From Nitrosococcus watsonii C-113 (GTDB lineage: Bacteria > Pseudomonadota > Gammaproteobacteria > Nitrosococcales > Nitrosococcaceae): 64,000 nucleotides of DNA. Location of the stretch: NCBI RefSeq assembly GCF_000143085.1, contig NC_014315.1, forward strand, positions 805,001 through 869,000, in the 5' to 3' direction. This document shows, one piece after another, positions 39,761-48,986 of this stretch. The translations under genes and the position numbers were made by a program. The notes under the pieces are model-generated. The model was not told where the DNA came from. It searched no databases and saw only the letters and a list, made by a program, of their open reading frames with translations. Each line of letters begins with the position of its first letter. The first letter of the stretch is position 1.

Positions 39761-40218
39761 GAGTCCTCTTCTTCCAGTAGTTTAGCCATACGGCGATGTT
39801 CCGCTTCAGAAAGGGTAGGGGTCAAGGCCTGGTGGCGCCTTCGCATGACAATGATGAATACCCCAAATCCCAGCAATAAAAGTAATACAGGCCCAAACCA
39901 AAGCAAATAGGTGGTAGGCCGCATTGGCGGGCGGTAAAGGACAAAATCCCCGTAACGTTGTACCAGAAAATCAACAATTTCTTCATTGCTGGCACCCTGC
40001 TGCATCTTTTGATGAATTTCGCGCCGCAAATCGCCCGCTAGATCAGCATGGGAATCGGCGAGGGATTGGTTTTGGCAGACCAAACACCGCAGCTCTTCAG
40101 CTAATTGCTGGAATCTGGCTTCTTGGCTTGGGTTATCAAATTTGAAAATAGCAGGATCAGCGGCAAAGACTGCCTGTGATCCCGCCAGGGTAACCATCAA
40201 CAGTAGTGTCCGAATCAT
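39757..40218 (-). CDS. ccmH: CcmH, apocytochrome c thioreductant subunit
   Basis: The 153-residue protein has a signal peptide, then LRCLVCQNQSLADSHADL with the redox pair Cys45 and Cys48. A DFVLYRPP segment and one C-terminal membrane helix (TYLLWFGPVLLLLLGFGVFIIVM) follow. CcmH reduces apocytochrome c thiols for haem ligation and partners CcmF. It lacks the TPR extension because CcmI is separate. The gene is 1 base from ccmG. Confidence 0.95.
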   Translation of the reverse strand: MIRTLLLMVTLAGSQAVFAADPAIFKFDNPSQEARFQQLAEELRCLVCQNQSLADSHADLAGDLRREIHQKMQQGASNEEIVDFLVQRYGDFVLYRPPMRPTTYLLWFGPVLLLLLGFGVFIIVMRRRHQALTPTLSEAEHRRMAKLLEEEDS

Positions 40219-40219
40219 C

Positions 40220-40753
40220 TTAACCCCCTTGAGTCCCGAATGACTGAATTAGAGGGAACAGCTTGTCTTCTACAACCTTCCAGGTTAGGGGACCAATTTG
40301 CTTATAACGAATGACGCCTTTGGGATCGAGAAGAAAGGATTCAGGAACCCCATAAACACCCCATTCGATACCCACTTGTCCGTCCGTATCGACAGCAATG
40401 GCCGTATAGGGATCGCCCAGGTTGGCTAACCATTGTAATGCGGCCCCTCGTTCGTCTTTGTAGTTGAGACCAATGATGGGCAACTGGGTTTCTCTCGCCA
40501 GCCGAATCAGAACTTCATGTTCCGCTCGGCAGGCAACGCACCAACTGGCCCATACATTGATCAGGGCTGGCTTACCCAGGAGGTCACTGCGGTAGATTTC
40601 CTTGTCAGGCGTTCTGAGCTGGGGAACCCCCAGCTCCGGGGCCGGTTTGCCGATAAACGGCGATGGCACTTGTCGGGGATCCCGTTGTAAGCCAACAGCA
40701 AAGAATAGGACTAGGCCCGTAAAAACGATTAAGGGAATAGTATAGCGCAACAT
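40220..40753 (-). CDS. ccmG: CcmG (DsbE), thiol:disulfide interchange protein
   Basis: The 177-residue thioredoxin-fold protein is tethered by one N-terminal helix. The active site is WASWCVACRAEH with Cys72 and Cys75. The family's usual CPTC is replaced by CVAC. The GVYGVPESFLLD cis-Pro loop is intact. It keeps CcmH and apocytochrome c thiols reduced in the periplasm, drawing electrons from DsbD/CcdA. It overlaps ccmF by one base. Confidence 0.95.
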   Translation of the reverse strand: MLRYTIPLIVFTGLVLFFAVGLQRDPRQVPSPFIGKPAPELGVPQLRTPDKEIYRSDLLGKPALINVWASWCVACRAEHEVLIRLARETQLPIIGLNYKDERGAALQWLANLGDPYTAIAVDTDGQVGIEWGVYGVPESFLLDPKGVIRYKQIGPLTWKVVEDKLFPLIQSFGTQGG

Positions 40754-42738
40754 TAGATTTCAGCCGTAGCCTCAGGTTGGGAGGGTTTAAGCTTAAAGCG
40801 CATTTTTTGTGCGCTCACCCGATAGCGCCGATCACTGGCGGCAACCGCGCCGCCTAGGGCCATCAATAATCCACCCAGCCAGATCCAGCGTACAAAAGGT
40901 TTAAATTGAATGCGTAGACTCCAAGCATTATTCCCAAGGGATTCTCCCAAGGCAACGAATAAATCCCGGAATAGCCCTGCATCAATACCTGCTTCCGTCA
41001 TGGGAGAAGTTTGTACTAGGTAGATGCGTTTTTGAGGGTGGAGAGTTGTGATCAAATCTTCGTCTTTGAAAACGGATACAGTTCCTTCAATGGCCCGATA
41101 GTTAGGACCATCAACTTCATGAACTTTATCTAGGCGAAACTCATAGGCGCCTAATTCCGCTGTCTCGCCCACGGTAATGCCCACATCTCGGTCCTGTCCA
41201 TAGATAGTAGTTAAGGTGACGCCGACAATAGCGACCGCAAAGCCGGTATGGGCTAGAGACATGCCTATAAAGCTCCGCGATAAGGAGCGTGCTCCCGCCA
41301 CAATCCCCCCCCGGTTCCGGAGTCGATTCCAGAGACCAAGCAGGGTCGTGAGGGCAATCCAAATAGCGACGGTCAGCCCGGCAGCCGCACTGAAAACATC
41401 ACCTTTATCAACGACATAAGGAACTAGAATTCCAATCGTTAAGCTAATGGCAAAGATAAAACCTAGTTTTTTAATAAGCTCCCCCAAGCTTTGCTGTTTC
41501 CAGCGTGATAGGGGGCCCGCTCCTAGCAAGAAGGCTAGGATAACCATTAAAGGCACAAATACGGTATCAAAATAAGGTGGGCCAACCGAGATTTTACCTA
41601 ACCCTAATCCTTCCAGAACCAATGGATAAAGAGTACCTAACAACACGCTGCCCGCAGCGACTATCAGTACGACATTATTCGCCAATAGAAGCCCTTCGCG
41701 GGAGAGAAGGTGAAAACGGCCTGTATCCCGTACCTGCGGCGCCCGCACGGCATAGAGAAGGAGTGATCCGCCTACGGCGAGCCCCAGCAATATTAGGATA
41801 AAAACACCCCGCGTAGGATCCGTTGCAAAGGCATGCACGGAGGTGAGCACCCCGGAACGCACTATAAAGGTTCCGAGCAGACTGAGGGAGAAAGTAAAAA
41901 TGGCCAGCAGTACTGTCCAGCGTTTGAAGGCATCCCGTTTTTCAGTTACTGCAAGGGAATGAATCAGCGCGGTACCCACAAGCCACGGCATAAAGGAAGC
42001 ATTTTCAACCGGATCCCAGAACCACCAGCCGCCCCAACCGAGTTCGTAGTAGGCCCACCAACTCCCTAAGGTAATCCCAATGGATAAAAATAACCAAGCA
42101 ACTACCGTCCAGGGTCTAGACCAGCGCGCCCAGGCTGCATCTAGGCGTTTGCCGATAAGTGCTGCAATGGCAAAGCTAAAGGCGACGGAAAAGCCTACGT
42201 AACCCATATAAAGCATAGGAGGGTGCATCACTAGGCCGGGGTCTTGCAATAAAGGATTGAGATCTTGTCCGTCCAGGGGGGCGGGGAAAAGACGTAAAAA
42301 TGGATTAGAGGTTAGGAGCATAAATAACAAAAAGCCCACATTAACCATGCCCATGACGGCTAATACACGGGCTACATAGGCTAATGGTATGCTACGGCTA
42401 AACAGGGCCACGGCTACTGTCCACAGGCCTAGAGTTAAGCTCCACAGTAATAGCGATCCTTCATGGGACCCCCAGATGGCGGCAAACCGATAGGCTGGTG
42501 GCAGCGCTGAATTAGAGTTATTAGCTACGTAGGCCACGGAAAAATCATTATTGAGAAAGCTGATGGCCAGGCAGGTGAAGGCAATGATTAGAAAGAAACA
42601 CTGACCATAAGCGGCAGTTCGTGCTACATTCATCCAGCCTATGATTCCACGCTGGGCACCAATAAGAGGCAATATTGCCTGGGAGAGGGCTAGAGTGAGG
42701 GCTAAAATCAGTGCGAGTTGTCCAAGTTCTGGAGTCAT
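40753..42738 (-). CDS. ccmF: CcmF, cytochrome c haem lyase subunit
   Basis: The 661-residue polytopic protein has about 15 hydrophobic segments. The haem-handling tryptophan-rich motif ELGWGGWWFWDPVENASF is intact, with periplasmic His-containing loops (DPGLVMHPPMLY, FMPWLVGTALIH). CcmF receives haem from holo-CcmE and attaches it to apocytochrome c. Length matches the family. Start codon overlaps the end of ccmE by 4 bases. Confidence 0.97.
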   Translation of the reverse strand: MTPELGQLALILALTLALSQAILPLIGAQRGIIGWMNVARTAAYGQCFFLIIAFTCLAISFLNNDFSVAYVANNSNSALPPAYRFAAIWGSHEGSLLLWSLTLGLWTVAVALFSRSIPLAYVARVLAVMGMVNVGFLLFMLLTSNPFLRLFPAPLDGQDLNPLLQDPGLVMHPPMLYMGYVGFSVAFSFAIAALIGKRLDAAWARWSRPWTVVAWLFLSIGITLGSWWAYYELGWGGWWFWDPVENASFMPWLVGTALIHSLAVTEKRDAFKRWTVLLAIFTFSLSLLGTFIVRSGVLTSVHAFATDPTRGVFILILLGLAVGGSLLLYAVRAPQVRDTGRFHLLSREGLLLANNVVLIVAAGSVLLGTLYPLVLEGLGLGKISVGPPYFDTVFVPLMVILAFLLGAGPLSRWKQQSLGELIKKLGFIFAISLTIGILVPYVVDKGDVFSAAAGLTVAIWIALTTLLGLWNRLRNRGGIVAGARSLSRSFIGMSLAHTGFAVAIVGVTLTTIYGQDRDVGITVGETAELGAYEFRLDKVHEVDGPNYRAIEGTVSVFKDEDLITTLHPQKRIYLVQTSPMTEAGIDAGLFRDLFVALGESLGNNAWSLRIQFKPFVRWIWLGGLLMALGGAVAASDRRYRVSAQKMRFKLKPSQPEATAEI

Positions 42739-43178
42739 AGCTTATCCTCGGTATTTGCTTTTGTTTTGGCGAGTGAGTCGGCGACCTCAGGTGGCATATA
42801 TTCTTCGTCGTGTTTTGCTAATACTTCGCTAGCTTCAAACACTTTGTTAGGTCCTAGCCTGCCCATGGCAACGATCCCTTGTCCTTCGCGAAAGAGATCA
42901 GGGAGGAGACCGCTATAGACCACGGTGATTGTTTGCGCCATATCGGTGAGGTCAAATTGCACATCTAGATTGCCGCTTTCTCGCTTTACGCTGCCATTAA
43001 CCACCACTCCTCCGACTCTAATGCTAGTATCCGTAGGCACTTCTCCAGCCATGATTTGAGTGGGATTGTAAAAAAAGAGAATGTTTTCTTGAAAGGCTTT
43101 TAGCCCTAGTCCAGTGGCAATGGAAACCCCTATGACCACCAGTATTACCATCGCAAACCGCCTTTGACGCACAGTCAT
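42735..43178 (-). CDS. ccmE: CcmE, haem chaperone
   Basis: The 147-residue membrane-anchored OB-fold protein has the covalent haem-binding histidine in VLAKHDEEYMPPE (His123, with Tyr127 coordinating). An N-terminal anchor is RRFAMVILVVIGVSIATGL. It carries haem from CcmABCD to CcmF. It overlaps ccmD and ccmF by 4 bases each (ATGA), indicating tight translational coupling. Confidence 0.97.
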   Translation of the reverse strand: MTVRQRRFAMVILVVIGVSIATGLGLKAFQENILFFYNPTQIMAGEVPTDTSIRVGGVVVNGSVKRESGNLDVQFDLTDMAQTITVVYSGLLPDLFREGQGIVAMGRLGPNKVFEASEVLAKHDEEYMPPEVADSLAKTKANTEDKL

Positions 43179-43333
43179 AGCTTATCCTCCCGCTGTAGCT
43201 GACGGGTTATTCGGCGCTGCCGAAGCCGGGCATGTATTATGTTGCCCACTAATACGACGGCGGCAATTCCGTAGGCTGTCCACACGTAAAGGGCATATCC
43301 GCCCATATGGAAAAATTCCTGCAATGTATTCAT
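43175..43333 (-). CDS. ccmD: CcmD, small haem exporter accessory protein
   Basis: This 52-residue gene begins MNTLQEFFHMGGYALYVW. One membrane helix (TAYGIAAVVLVGNIIHA) follows, then a basic cytoplasmic tail (RLRQRRITRQLQREDKL). This is the standard CcmD layout. CcmD joins CcmABC and releases holo-CcmE. The stop overlaps the ccmE start (ATGA), and it sits in the expected place between ccmC and ccmE. Confidence 0.92.
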   Translation of the reverse strand: MNTLQEFFHMGGYALYVWTAYGIAAVVLVGNIIHARLRQRRITRQLQREDKL

Positions 43334-43455
43334 AACTCAGGAAAAAATTTCAGGGTAGTGATTGAAAAAAGGAAAACTTGCCCGAAGAATGGACTCTAGA
43401 AAAGTCCACTAGTTCATTATTCATTGGTTCGTTAGCAAGATTTAAACAATAGAAG

Positions 43456-44208
43456 CTAAGAGGAACCTAGCACCTGTTTGACCCAACCATTATTGCGCTC
43501 CCGTTCCAGAAGTTCCGAGCGGGCCCGGAGTAGGAGCAAAGTTATATAGTAAGTTGTGAAGGCTGTTGCCATAATGAGCAATGGAACTAGCATGCTCCAG
43601 TGAATAGACGGAGCGTCGAATTTAGTGACTGTGGGGCCTTGATGCAAGGTATTCCACCACTCTACCGAATAGTGAATAATCGGCAAGTCGACTAGGCCCA
43701 CTAGGGCAAGGATAGCGGCTGCCCGGGCAGCTTGCCTGGGATCTTCGATGGCCGATTGTAAGGCCATGTAACCTAGATACAGGAATAACAGGATTAGCTC
43801 CGAGGTTAGGCGCGCATCCCATACCCACCAGGTTCCCCACATGGGTTTACCCCAAAGCGAGCCCGTGATTAACGCCAATAAGGTAAAAGAGGCGCCCAAT
43901 GGTGCGCTCGCACTGCCAATGACCTCTGCAACTTTGACCCGCCAGATTAGGGCAATAGCCCCTGCCGAAGCCATGACGACATAGATGAACAAGGACATCC
44001 AGGCGCTGGGGACATGGATAAATATAATTCGATAGCTGTCGCCTTGTTGGTAATCCGCCGGGGCGACGACTAATCCCCAATAAAGTCCTACGATTAACAA
44101 GATTGCAGTGATGCTCGCCAGCCATGGGAGTAGGCGGCCAGACCAGGTATAAAAATATTTTGGAGAGGCTAAGTGTTGGTATCGATGGTGGAATGGTAGA
44201 TAATGCAT
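43456..44208 (-). CDS. ccmC: CcmC, haem delivery protein
   Basis: The 250-residue, six-helix membrane protein has the tryptophan-rich motif WGKPMWGTWWVWDARLTSE and flanking periplasmic His residues (IFIHVPSAWM; DLPIIHYSVEWW). It loads haem onto CcmE. There are 122 bases between its end and ccmD, larger than elsewhere in the operon. The gap shows nothing else that I can identify. Confidence 0.96.
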   Translation of the reverse strand: MHYLPFHHRYQHLASPKYFYTWSGRLLPWLASITAILLIVGLYWGLVVAPADYQQGDSYRIIFIHVPSAWMSLFIYVVMASAGAIALIWRVKVAEVIGSASAPLGASFTLLALITGSLWGKPMWGTWWVWDARLTSELILLFLYLGYMALQSAIEDPRQAARAAAILALVGLVDLPIIHYSVEWWNTLHQGPTVTKFDAPSIHWSMLVPLLIMATAFTTYYITLLLLRARSELLERERNNGWVKQVLGSS

Positions 44209-44212
44209 CGGT

Positions 44213-44917
44213 TTAGCTCATTCGGATACATAAGGCGGCCGAAGTGGCGATGGGTGCCAAGGTTGCGGCCAATACTAATAAGGCGCCAAGGAGATAAAGC
44301 TGCCCATCGGCGGGCAGGCCCTGGGCCGCCGTCTCTACAGCGCCAGCGCTGAAGATCAAGATGGGAACATAAAGGGGGAGTAATAGCAGGGTCAGTAATA
44401 GTCCACCCCGCCTTAATCCTACGGTTAAGGCCACCCCCACGGCTCCTACTAAACTGAGGGCGGGCGTACCTACCAGGAGAGTTATCAATAAGACAACCAG
44501 GGGCCAACCCGAAATACCAAATATTAACCCCAAAAGGGGGGCGAGCAAAATCAATGGCAGTCCGGTAGCTAGCCAGTGCGCAAAGATTTTGGCAAGTACC
44601 AGTATAGGCAAAGGATGGGGGCTTAGAATAAGTTGCTCTAGACTGCCGTCATCAAAATCTGAACGGAACATGGCTTCCAAAGAGAGCAGGGTGGCAAGCA
44701 AGGCTGCAATCCAGATGATACCGGGTGCAATTTGCCGTAGTACTCCGGTCTCCGGCCCGATACCGAGCGGGAAAATACTGGCTACCATGAGAAAAAAGAG
44801 GAGTGGATTGGCGGCATCGCTGCGGTGTCTAAGGACCAATAAGAGATCGCGTTTAGTGAGCCACCAGCAGGCATGGGAGAGGGTGGATGCATTCATCGGT
44901 AGGGCTAAGCTGGTCAT
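44213..44917 (-). CDS. ccmB: CcmB, haem exporter permease
   Basis: The 234-residue membrane protein has six hydrophobic segments. The CcmB hallmark FRSDFDDGSLEQLILSPHP, then VLAKIFAHWLATGLPL, is present. With CcmA and CcmC it forms the ABC-type complex that releases holo-CcmE from CcmC. An alternative Met seven codons downstream (MNASTLSHACWWLTKRDL) gives the usual family start. It follows ccmA by 8 bases. Confidence 0.94.
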   Translation of the reverse strand: MTSLALPMNASTLSHACWWLTKRDLLLVLRHRSDAANPLLFFLMVASIFPLGIGPETGVLRQIAPGIIWIAALLATLLSLEAMFRSDFDDGSLEQLILSPHPLPILVLAKIFAHWLATGLPLILLAPLLGLIFGISGWPLVVLLITLLVGTPALSLVGAVGVALTVGLRRGGLLLTLLLLPLYVPILIFSAGAVETAAQGLPADGQLYLLGALLVLAATLAPIATSAALCIRMS

Positions 44918-44925
44918 AGAGGTGT

Positions 44926-45576
44926 CTAAGCAGAGATTTCTAAGGTTCGAGCATGGGCAATATTGATGGCGTGATGACTGGTAAAAATCGCCATTCCTCC
45001 TGCAGCGGCATGTTCCTCTAGTAGAGTAGCGATGGTCCGTATAGCCACTTTATCCAAAGCGGTAAAGGGTTCATCCAGAAGCCACAACCATGCCCGGTTG
45101 ACTAATAGGCGGGCTAATGCTAGACGGCGACGTTGTCCCGCTGAGAGAAATCGGCCGGGGAGTTCCCGTATTTTAGTTAAACCAACGCGCTCTAGCGCCT
45201 GTTCCGGATCTATGCCTCCCCCGTTAAGCGCTCCTGCTATCATAAGATTTTCGTGGGCGGTCAGCTCTCCCTTAATGGCATCGGTATGGCCCACATAGGA
45301 AAGTTCGCTGTGATACAGAGGTCTTATTTTATTGATCGGTTGCCCACGCCACTGGAGTGTACCTTCTTCGGGTAATAACAACCCGCACAACAGGCGCAGT
45401 AAGGTGGTCTTGCCTGAGCCATTGTGGCCAGAAACTTCAAGCACTTCTCCCGCGTCAACGGTGAAGTTCATGTTCTGAAAGAGTAATCGTTCACCACGGC
45501 GGCCCGCGAGTCCCTCCACTTGTAGCCGTGGTTGGGTTTGGTCTGAAACCGTCTGTTGCTTGTTATCCTTGCCCAT
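44926..45576 (-). CDS. ccmA: CcmA, ATPase of the CcmAB haem-chaperone release complex
   Basis: The 216-residue ABC ATPase has Walker A GHNGSGKTTLL, signature LSAGQRRRLALARLL, and Walker B LWLLDEPFTALD. It is the first gene of the ccmABCDEFGHI operon, which reads leftward with short gaps or overlaps. ATP hydrolysis frees CcmE loaded with haem. This complete System I set is expected in an organism rich in multihaem c-type cytochromes. Confidence 0.96.
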   Translation of the reverse strand: MGKDNKQQTVSDQTQPRLQVEGLAGRRGERLLFQNMNFTVDAGEVLEVSGHNGSGKTTLLRLLCGLLLPEEGTLQWRGQPINKIRPLYHSELSYVGHTDAIKGELTAHENLMIAGALNGGGIDPEQALERVGLTKIRELPGRFLSAGQRRRLALARLLVNRAWLWLLDEPFTALDKVAIRTIATLLEEHAAAGGMAIFTSHHAINIAHARTLEISA

Positions 45577-45981
45577 AATTTAGGCTTTTCTTCCTTTGCT
45601 GTGGTCCGCTCAATCGAGCATAATAGCATGATCTGATTATACCAGCTTACCATTACTAGGCATGAGTTTGGGAGCATCATAACTTATGAAAAGGAATTTT
45701 TTGGGGCTAAATATCGTCAAACCCGCTAAGTATGCTACACTGATACCTTCATATCTGTGAAATTTTGCCTTCCTCTGCTCTGTTACTCAATAGCCATATT
45801 TATTGGCTTAGCCTGCTGTTTATTAAAGTGGGTATAAACGATAATTTAGTTCTGCCAAACAAATATCATAAATTATCATACCCAAGCAATTCGTCAGAAG
45901 CGGGTAACCCGTGTTTAAATATTATATTCCCTCTTAGAATAGGGACCCAGTCACCTTAATTGAGCAAGAAACCGTGGTTTT
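45577..45981. other. divergent promoter region of ccmA and the DUF2868 gene
   Basis: These 405 bases contain the upstream regions of two opposite transcripts and no gene I can support. A 64-residue frame at 45765-45959 has no ribosome-binding site and no family look. Confidence 0.5.
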
Positions 45982-47526
45982 ATGGAACAGGCAACCCATC
46001 ATCGTTCGATCCTCGCTGATTTAGTGGATTTCAGTGCACAAATGGATTTGGATGCTACCATGGAGTCTGGCGATCTGCGCCACCGTGATCGTAGTATTGG
46101 GCGAGAGTTGGAACATCTTGTCAATAAGCCCCGGAGCCAGCTTCGCCAATGGCTATGGCGAGTTGCCGAGGACAAACAGAATCTCCCTGGTAATAACGCC
46201 GTTAAAACTCTTCGCTTAATTACCCTGGTGTTGTTTTTTCTCGGGATTACTGCCGGTTGGATAACTGCATTGGGGGTGTTTGCCTATGACGGTACGCAGC
46301 CAGTCAATGTGGTTAACGTATTGGCAGTATTTGTGGGACTCCAAATACTGCTTTTACTGATGTCTGCTATTATGGCTCTGCCCCAGAATATCCTCCGTTT
46401 TATCCCTGGAGCACGCTCATTGCAGGATCTTTTTGGTGTGCTGAGTCCGGGGCGGTTAGCGCCCACAATTGCACGGTTTTTATCGCCAGATTACCGCTTA
46501 GCCTTTGAGGCGATTTTGGGCCGCCAAAAGGCGCACCATATTACTTATGGCCGGGTAAAAAAATGGTTAATATTGCAGCTCTCTCAGGTATTTGCCGTGG
46601 CTTTCAACGTGGGCGCATTATTCAGTTGCCTTTATCTAGTTACGATTTCTGATCTAGCCTTTGGATGGAGTACGACATTAGCGTTTCAGGCTGAAAAATT
46701 TCATTGGTGGGTACAGCAATTGGCCTGGCCGTGGCGCGATTGGCTTGGGAGTGCCGTTCCTTCCGCCAATCTCATTGAAGTAACCCGGTTTTATCGTCTT
46801 GACGAAGGTATTTTACCAAATGCGATGAAGTTAGAGCCTAAAGATGCTTCCACCCTAGGTCAGTGGTGGCAATTTCTGCTTCTGGCGATTATTTTTTATG
46901 GTTTGCTGCCACGGCTTTTTACATTAGCTTTTGCTCGCTGGCGCCTTAATATAGCACTAAACAATGCTTTTATCCATGCGCCAGGAGCTACTCAGGTTCT
47001 TGATCGGATGAATCATGCGATGGTTGAAACAACAGCGGTAGAACCTGAGGCAAGAGCAGTACCTATGCCAGAGGTAGTATCATCTTTTCATACTGAGAAT
47101 TTCGCCGGGGTTAAGGGGTATCTTGTTAATTGGGCTGGGATTAATTTGGCTGAAAACCAGCTAGAAAACGCGCTGCGGGTGGCCATGGCGGTAAAGATCG
47201 ATCAGGTACTCCATGCGGGTGGTAAAAGCCCCATTGAGCAAGATCAGCGTGTTATCGGAAAATTGCAAGCGTCGGAGGACACGATGGCTATTGTGGTTGC
47301 TGTGAAATCATGGGAGCCTCCTCTCTTGGACTTATTAGATTTTTTAGAAGCGCTTCGTTCTGCATTGGGTCCGCAGCGATTAATTACCGTAATTCCGTTG
47401 GCGCTCAACCATAAGGGAAATCTGGTTTCTGCCGATTCCAGCGATTTAGATATTTGGCGGAAAAAGCTGCAAAGTCTGGGAGATCCTCAGCTTGATTTTC
47501 GCCCATTGAATTTTGAGGCAAGCTAA
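45982..47526 (+). CDS. DUF2868 membrane protein
   Basis: The 514-residue product has four hydrophobic segments: two early (LVLFFLGITAGWITALGVFAYDG; VLAVFVGLQILLLLMSAIMAL), one near 200 (SQVFAVAFNVGALFSCLYLV) and one near 300 (LLAIIFYGLLPRLFTLAFARW). A soluble C-terminal half follows. It matches the DUF2868 family, nearly always paired with a DUF3482 GTPase. The stop codon overlaps the next start (TAATG), so the two proteins are made together and probably interact. Function is unknown; a stress or membrane-tension role has been suggested only by association with the GTPase. Confidence 0.85.
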   Translation: MEQATHHRSILADLVDFSAQMDLDATMESGDLRHRDRSIGRELEHLVNKPRSQLRQWLWRVAEDKQNLPGNNAVKTLRLITLVLFFLGITAGWITALGVFAYDGTQPVNVVNVLAVFVGLQILLLLMSAIMALPQNILRFIPGARSLQDLFGVLSPGRLAPTIARFLSPDYRLAFEAILGRQKAHHITYGRVKKWLILQLSQVFAVAFNVGALFSCLYLVTISDLAFGWSTTLAFQAEKFHWWVQQLAWPWRDWLGSAVPSANLIEVTRFYRLDEGILPNAMKLEPKDASTLGQWWQFLLLAIIFYGLLPRLFTLAFARWRLNIALNNAFIHAPGATQVLDRMNHAMVETTAVEPEARAVPMPEVVSSFHTENFAGVKGYLVNWAGINLAENQLENALRVAMAVKIDQVLHAGGKSPIEQDQRVIGKLQASEDTMAIVVAVKSWEPPLLDLLDFLEALRSALGPQRLITVIPLALNHKGNLVSADSSDLDIWRKKLQSLGDPQLDFRPLNFEAS

Positions 47527-48929
47527 TGTCCGCTCCCGTATTTGCGGTGGTGGGTCATCCTAACAAGGGCAAGTCGAGTATTGTAGCTACGCTTGCTCAG
47601 GACGATTCAGTCCAAATTTCATTGATACCTGGTACCACCGCTAAATGTCGTCATTTTCCCATGAAGGTGGATGGTGAAGTGCAGTATATTTTGGTGGATA
47701 CACCAGGGTTTCAGCGGGCACGACAAGTATTGGCATGGATGAAAGCACGGGCAGCAACGGCGGCAGAAAGAACTGCGGTTGTTTGCCAGTTTGTAGAATC
47801 TCATCGCAATACGGGTAAATTCGTCGACGAATGTGAACTGCTTGAACCTCTTATGGAAGGGGCAGGCATTTTGTACGTTATTGATGGCTCTCGCCCCTAT
47901 GGCGAGGAATATGAAGCTGAAATGGAAATTCTCCAATGGACCGGCCAGCCTAGCATTGCCCTTATCAATATGATTGGTCAAGATAGTTATATTGAAGAGT
48001 GGCGTGCTGCGTTAAGCCAATATTTTAGGATTGTGCGAGTATTTAATGCGGTTACGGCAGAGTTTCACAAGCGTCTTGAATTGCTCAAGGCTTTTGGGCA
48101 ATTGCGAGAGGAGTGGCGGGTTCCGTTAAGACGGGCAGTAAAAACGCTAGAAGAAGACCGCCGTGCTCGGCGCCAGCGGAGTGCTTCATGTATCGCGGAG
48201 ATGCTGGCCGGAATGATAGTGCTTAGCGTGACCAAACGGTTATCCTCCAAAGAAGATGCCCCATCTCATAAAGCATCCTTAACTCAAAAGTATCAAGCAA
48301 AGCTACGCAGCCTTGAGCAAAAAGGCCGGCGTGCCATTGAAGATATTTATGATTACCATGAATTAAAATGCCGGGAAAAAGAAATTGAAGTACTCGATGA
48401 GGATCTGTTTTCTCTTGACAGCTGGAATATTTGGGGCCTAAAACGGCGTCAGCTCCTTACCACGGGTGCGGCGAGTGGAGCCTTGGTTGGTTCGGGTGTC
48501 GATCTAGCAGTGGGTGGAACCTCTCTGTTACTGGGGGCTACTATTGGTTCTATGGTGGGAGGGGCCTCGGCCTGGTTCTCTTATAACCGTATTTCGGACG
48601 TTAAAATGCTAGGATTGCCACTGGGCGGAACAGAATTGCGGGTGGGGCCCGCCGGCAATATTAATTTTCCCTATGTCGTGTTGGGACGGGCGCTTTATCA
48701 TCATGCAGCCGTAACCCGCCGGACTCATGCTCAACGGGATATTCTTAGCCTTGATAACGCAACTGAAACCGCCAGCGCCCGCTCTCTCCCAGAGCAGCAG
48801 CGGAAAAAATTAGAAAAAGTATTTACCCAGCTTCGAAATACGGAGGATAATAATGTCGATCCTGCTTTAATAGACCGCTTGGCTGAAATTATTGAGATCA
48901 TTATGGAAGATTCAGATCGAATAGTTTAG
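47526..48929 (+). CDS. DUF3482-domain GTPase
   Basis: The 467-residue protein begins with a TRAFAC G domain: G1 GHPNKGKS (residues 10-17), G3 DTPGF and switch T in PGTTAKCR. The expected NKxD G4 motif appears only as ALINMIGQ, so guanine specificity is weak or altered. The C-terminal DUF3482 part has a glycine-rich hydrophobic hairpin (GAASGALVGSGVDLAVGG... GATIGSMVGGASAWF) that could insert in membrane. With its DUF2868 partner it forms a two-gene unit of unknown function. Confidence 0.88.
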   Translation: MSAPVFAVVGHPNKGKSSIVATLAQDDSVQISLIPGTTAKCRHFPMKVDGEVQYILVDTPGFQRARQVLAWMKARAATAAERTAVVCQFVESHRNTGKFVDECELLEPLMEGAGILYVIDGSRPYGEEYEAEMEILQWTGQPSIALINMIGQDSYIEEWRAALSQYFRIVRVFNAVTAEFHKRLELLKAFGQLREEWRVPLRRAVKTLEEDRRARRQRSASCIAEMLAGMIVLSVTKRLSSKEDAPSHKASLTQKYQAKLRSLEQKGRRAIEDIYDYHELKCREKEIEVLDEDLFSLDSWNIWGLKRRQLLTTGAASGALVGSGVDLAVGGTSLLLGATIGSMVGGASAWFSYNRISDVKMLGLPLGGTELRVGPAGNINFPYVVLGRALYHHAAVTRRTHAQRDILSLDNATETASARSLPEQQRKKLEKVFTQLRNTEDNNVDPALIDRLAEIIEIIMEDSDRIV

Positions 48930-48986
48930 GGTCCTTAGTTTAAAAGGCGCGATTAATAGATAGCTATTTTTTAGTGTCGGATAAAA

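Noticed and set aside
45765-45959. 64-residue frame between ccmA and the DUF2868 gene
   Set aside because: No ribosome-binding site or conserved pattern; lies in a divergent promoter region.
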